From: Serilophus lunatus | Taxonomy: Eukaryota; Chordata; Aves; Passeriformes; Eurylaimidae | NCBI GenBank assembly: GCA_013399895.1 | Contig: VXBA01006222.1 | Span: 62,001-126,000 of the forward strand | DNA length: 64,000 nt | Direction of reading: 5' to 3' | Part shown: in pieces, positions 61,001 through 64,000 of the stretch | Numbering within the stretch: position 1 is the stretch's first letter | Layout of the letters: each line of letters opens with the position of its first letter | Notes under the pieces: model-generated | What the model was told of the DNA's origin: nothing | What the model saw: the letters and a program-made list of their open reading frames with translations, nothing else | Database searches by the model: none | Position numbers and translations under genes: made by a program

Positions 61001-64000
61001 TAGTGGAAAGGTTTTGGCCCAAAGGAGAATGGTTTCGCCTCCTGAACAGAAGGAAAGTGATGGGGTGCTTTGGCCCAAGCACTACCAGCTTCATCCCTCC
61101 AACCTCACCTATCAATTTTGTAGGAGCCAGACAAATCATACTGTAAACCCTTACCTCTATTTGCCCAACCTTTAAAATAGATGCTCTTCTAGTTTGTCTC
61201 CTCCACCATGGAGCTGCGAGGTTAAATGAAGGGTGATGATGTTGTTCTTGCTTCACAGTTAAAAATAGTAAAAATAATTTTTTCTTTTTCTCTTTTTTTA
61301 ACCAGATTACTATCAATGAATGAATGTTTAAGCCTCACCAAAAAAAATCCTGATCTGTGGGTAAATAGGGATAGGTGGATGCAGATGATTATAACCTCAG
61401 CATGGATTAGTCATAACACACATGTTCGGTGGCTGCCTCTGTAAAGAAGAGATCTTTTTGCCCAGCTAAAATTTGCTCCAGTAATCCCTGGAGAGTTTCC
61501 AGAGGTCAGCAGAGACTCATGAAAGAAAGTGAAGGCATTAAAGGAATCACATATTTGCAGATGTGGCACCTTCTGCTAGCTCAGGAAGCGGGAGAGGAAG
61601 CGGAAGGTAAAACCTTCAAGACATGCAGGGAATTTTTTGTTTTGAAAAAGGTTTTGTCTCTGTTATACTGAATTGGGAGAGAGAGGAAGCAAGGGAAAAG
61701 CCTGTTTGCTATATAAACCAAAGAAATTAATCCCACATTTTTGTATTTCTCTTTCCTGATCTGTCACAGAAGGGCAGCAGCATTTTTGTGTCTCGTGCTG
61801 ACACTCGCTTCCAAATAGCCTGAGATCCTCAGAAAAAAGAAGGAAGAACAAGCAGAAGAACTGGGTTTTCTGCAGCCATCACCCACGGTGATCTCTGTGC
61901 CAGAAGTCTCCTGTGAATGCTCTGTGTTTGGGAGCCATCAGCGGAGATCACAGCCTGTTGTGTCGTGCACTGTACAAACACCCAGGGAGAGACGATTCCT
62001 GTCACAAAGGACTTACTCTCCAAACAAAGATGACACAGGGAGAATAGGGGGAGGATTAGAAATTAGTTGACTAGCCCAGGGTTGCACCGTCTGGGGACGC
62101 TGCCAGAGGCATAAGCCCGGTGTTCCGATTTCCAGTCCAGCAATCTGCTCTTTCTCACAGACAACCACCTTTTGCTCTTCTGGTGCTTGCAGGGTGTTAA
62201 CGGCACTATAGATAATTATATATGACTTGGTATTTTTAACTAGTGGGAGCTTTACTTACAGGTAAACCCGCTGAACTTGGCTGCCCCCAGGGACAGACCC
62301 CCTCCCAGCCCTAAGACAGCTTGGAGGGCGCTCAACCAGTGAGTATAAGGTGACCTTCACAGCAGAAATGTGATACAAAAAAAAAAGGGAAAGGAGGAGG
62401 GCACAGCTCTTGTGAAATCTGACTGTTGAAACACCTTCACATCTTGCAACACAAAGTCCAAAAACTCTGTGTCTTAAGGATTTAAGACTAAACATAGGAA
62501 GAACTGTATTTATCTCATGTTAATCACCTAGGCAACTGGGAAAGCAGAAGTGAGCTTCACTTTCTAGTGGGTTTTATAATCTGCCAGTTCATTCAAACGC
62601 CTCTTTCCGGTACATCTGAAATATATGTGGGCCTGCTGCAAATTTGCATTTTTAAGAAGAAAAATCATACCCATAAACAATCACTTTGGGCTTGTAGTTT
62701 TCCCTTTGACACAGGTGTTGTGTGCCTGCAAGCCCAGGAAGTTATTTAACGGCCCAGGATCTGCATTAGAAGTAGAGCTTTTCCCCTCCTTTTAATTTCT
62801 CCTACTTAGGATCCTACCACTGTGGCAGCAACGAATTGTTAGAGGCCAAGGAATGGGCTGGGAACTTCCCTCTCCTTTTCCAATCAGCAGGGAACAGCTA
62901 GAAGCCTGTGATGTGTACCTGAAAGGGATTGTGAAGAAGGATATATCCCAAAAAAGTAGCGCTCTGCATACACACCTGAAGCTTGTGTTATACCACTGCA
63001 ACACAGCTGTCGGGAAGTGAGTAACAACCCAGCCTGCCACAGGGTCTTGCAGAACTCAAGTCCTGACTCGTACCTTTATCGTGGACTGGGTCAGGAGGAA
63101 GGCAGGAAGATTGTCTCCTAGCAAGGAACAGCAGCGAGGTTGTATTTTTTCTAGTGGTTCGTTAAAATCCGGAGCTATTTTTTGTGGATAAACGTTAGTG
63201 TTAGTGTCTGCTATTCTACAGAAACATGTATAAAAGCATAGGTTGAAAATTCTGTTGAAGTTGATCTTTTGTCAGAAAATTAGACTGTCAAACCAACAAC
63301 AAAAGAAACCCAAACAAAAAGCAAAACACAAAAAAAACACAGCTCCTACAATTCTAAAAAAAATAAGGTTTATTTTAATTTGATCGTTCCTATTCTTGTC
63401 CAGATTGCTTTTCTTCTGATAGATTTGGATAGTTCTTCACAGACTTCTTTATTTCCTAAATGGGAAAAACATCCATTCTGGATAGCGCTGTCCTAGAAGA
63501 AAAACATAGTTTTGGTAATGTCTTTATTTACATTGTTTCAAACCCCATTTTCCTTGAAAGGAAATGTTTATGCGGTTTGTCTTTTCTCCCTACATTTCCT
63601 AGGCAGAGTTACTGGTGCTTTGCCCTGCCTGCCTAAACCCAACATGAACTCCAAATCATTAGTATAATTTTATACAGCACAACAAATTTTCTGAGTTTTC
63701 TAGATCATTTACAGCTCCACGGAGAGAGTGTGAAACCCTGATATTCCATTTGGACAACATTTATAAAACTTCCCAACGACTTTGCAAAGTTATAAATAAT
63801 TATACAGAAGGGGCAAAGACTTGCAGAAACACGCCAAGTTTATGAGGCCCAGAAACTGAGGGAATTAGAAATTTTTCCATCTGCTTAGATGAGATTTGGT
63901 TTAAACATTAGAAGGCCAGATTCATCTGAATATGCTAAGTGAATGGAAAAGTTACAAAGCTATGGACTACACGATACGCTTCACTCCATGGACGCTACCG
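58091..64000. other. Intergenic, no gene recognised
   Basis: AT-rich unique sequence with a slightly GC-richer patch at 60.13-60.25 kb and a pyrimidine tract at 60885-60932. In mammals the neighbour upstream of FOXN2 is FBXO11, but I see no exon of it before the window ends. Confidence 0.5.
60885..60932. repeat. Polypyrimidine (CT/T-rich) tract
   Basis: About 48 bases of almost pure T and C on the plus strand. Confidence 0.85.

Overview
This is a 64 kb piece of bird genomic DNA, most likely from a songbird. It is AT-rich, and the largely non-coding sequence carries short, 5'-truncated CR1 LINE tails, the standard bird retroposon. At about 32.2 kb there is a tRNA-Ile-derived SINE with a CR1-like tail. 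From memory this matches the TguSINE1 type of passerines, so the lineage call is an inference. There are no operons, phage, CRISPR arrays or bacterial genes.

Gene content is sparse. The one gene I can name is FOXN2, a forkhead transcription factor on the minus strand. One internal exon (4312-4862) holds its first 179 codons: the start, an N-terminal conserved motif, and most of the forkhead domain up to a splice donor. The next coding exon lies beyond base 1. Its promoter is probably the CpG island at about 16.24-17.48 kb, which is interrupted by a 284-base assembly gap, so 4.9-16.2 kb is read as FOXN2 5' intron.

From 17.5 to 64 kb the window looks like a gene desert upstream of FOXN2. It holds six CR1 loci of varying certainty and age, including a clear nest in which a minus-strand CR1 has inserted into a plus-strand CR1 at 36.2-36.6 kb. 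It also holds the SINE, several microsatellites and small tandem duplications, and a G-homopolymer broken by a short gap at 39.5 kb. A weak CpG-rich block at 57.5-58.1 kb is followed, on the FOXN2 strand, by a good splice-donor consensus.

I did not find a new molecular system. The items most worth a second look are the SINE/LINE pair sharing a 3' tail, the nested CR1, the hidden bases in the presumed FOXN2 promoter, the 57.3-58.1 kb candidate first exon, and an intronic candidate poly(A) site at 6.8 kb. Long open frames elsewhere look like chance or are antisense shadows of CR1 and GC-rich DNA, and I do not call them genes.
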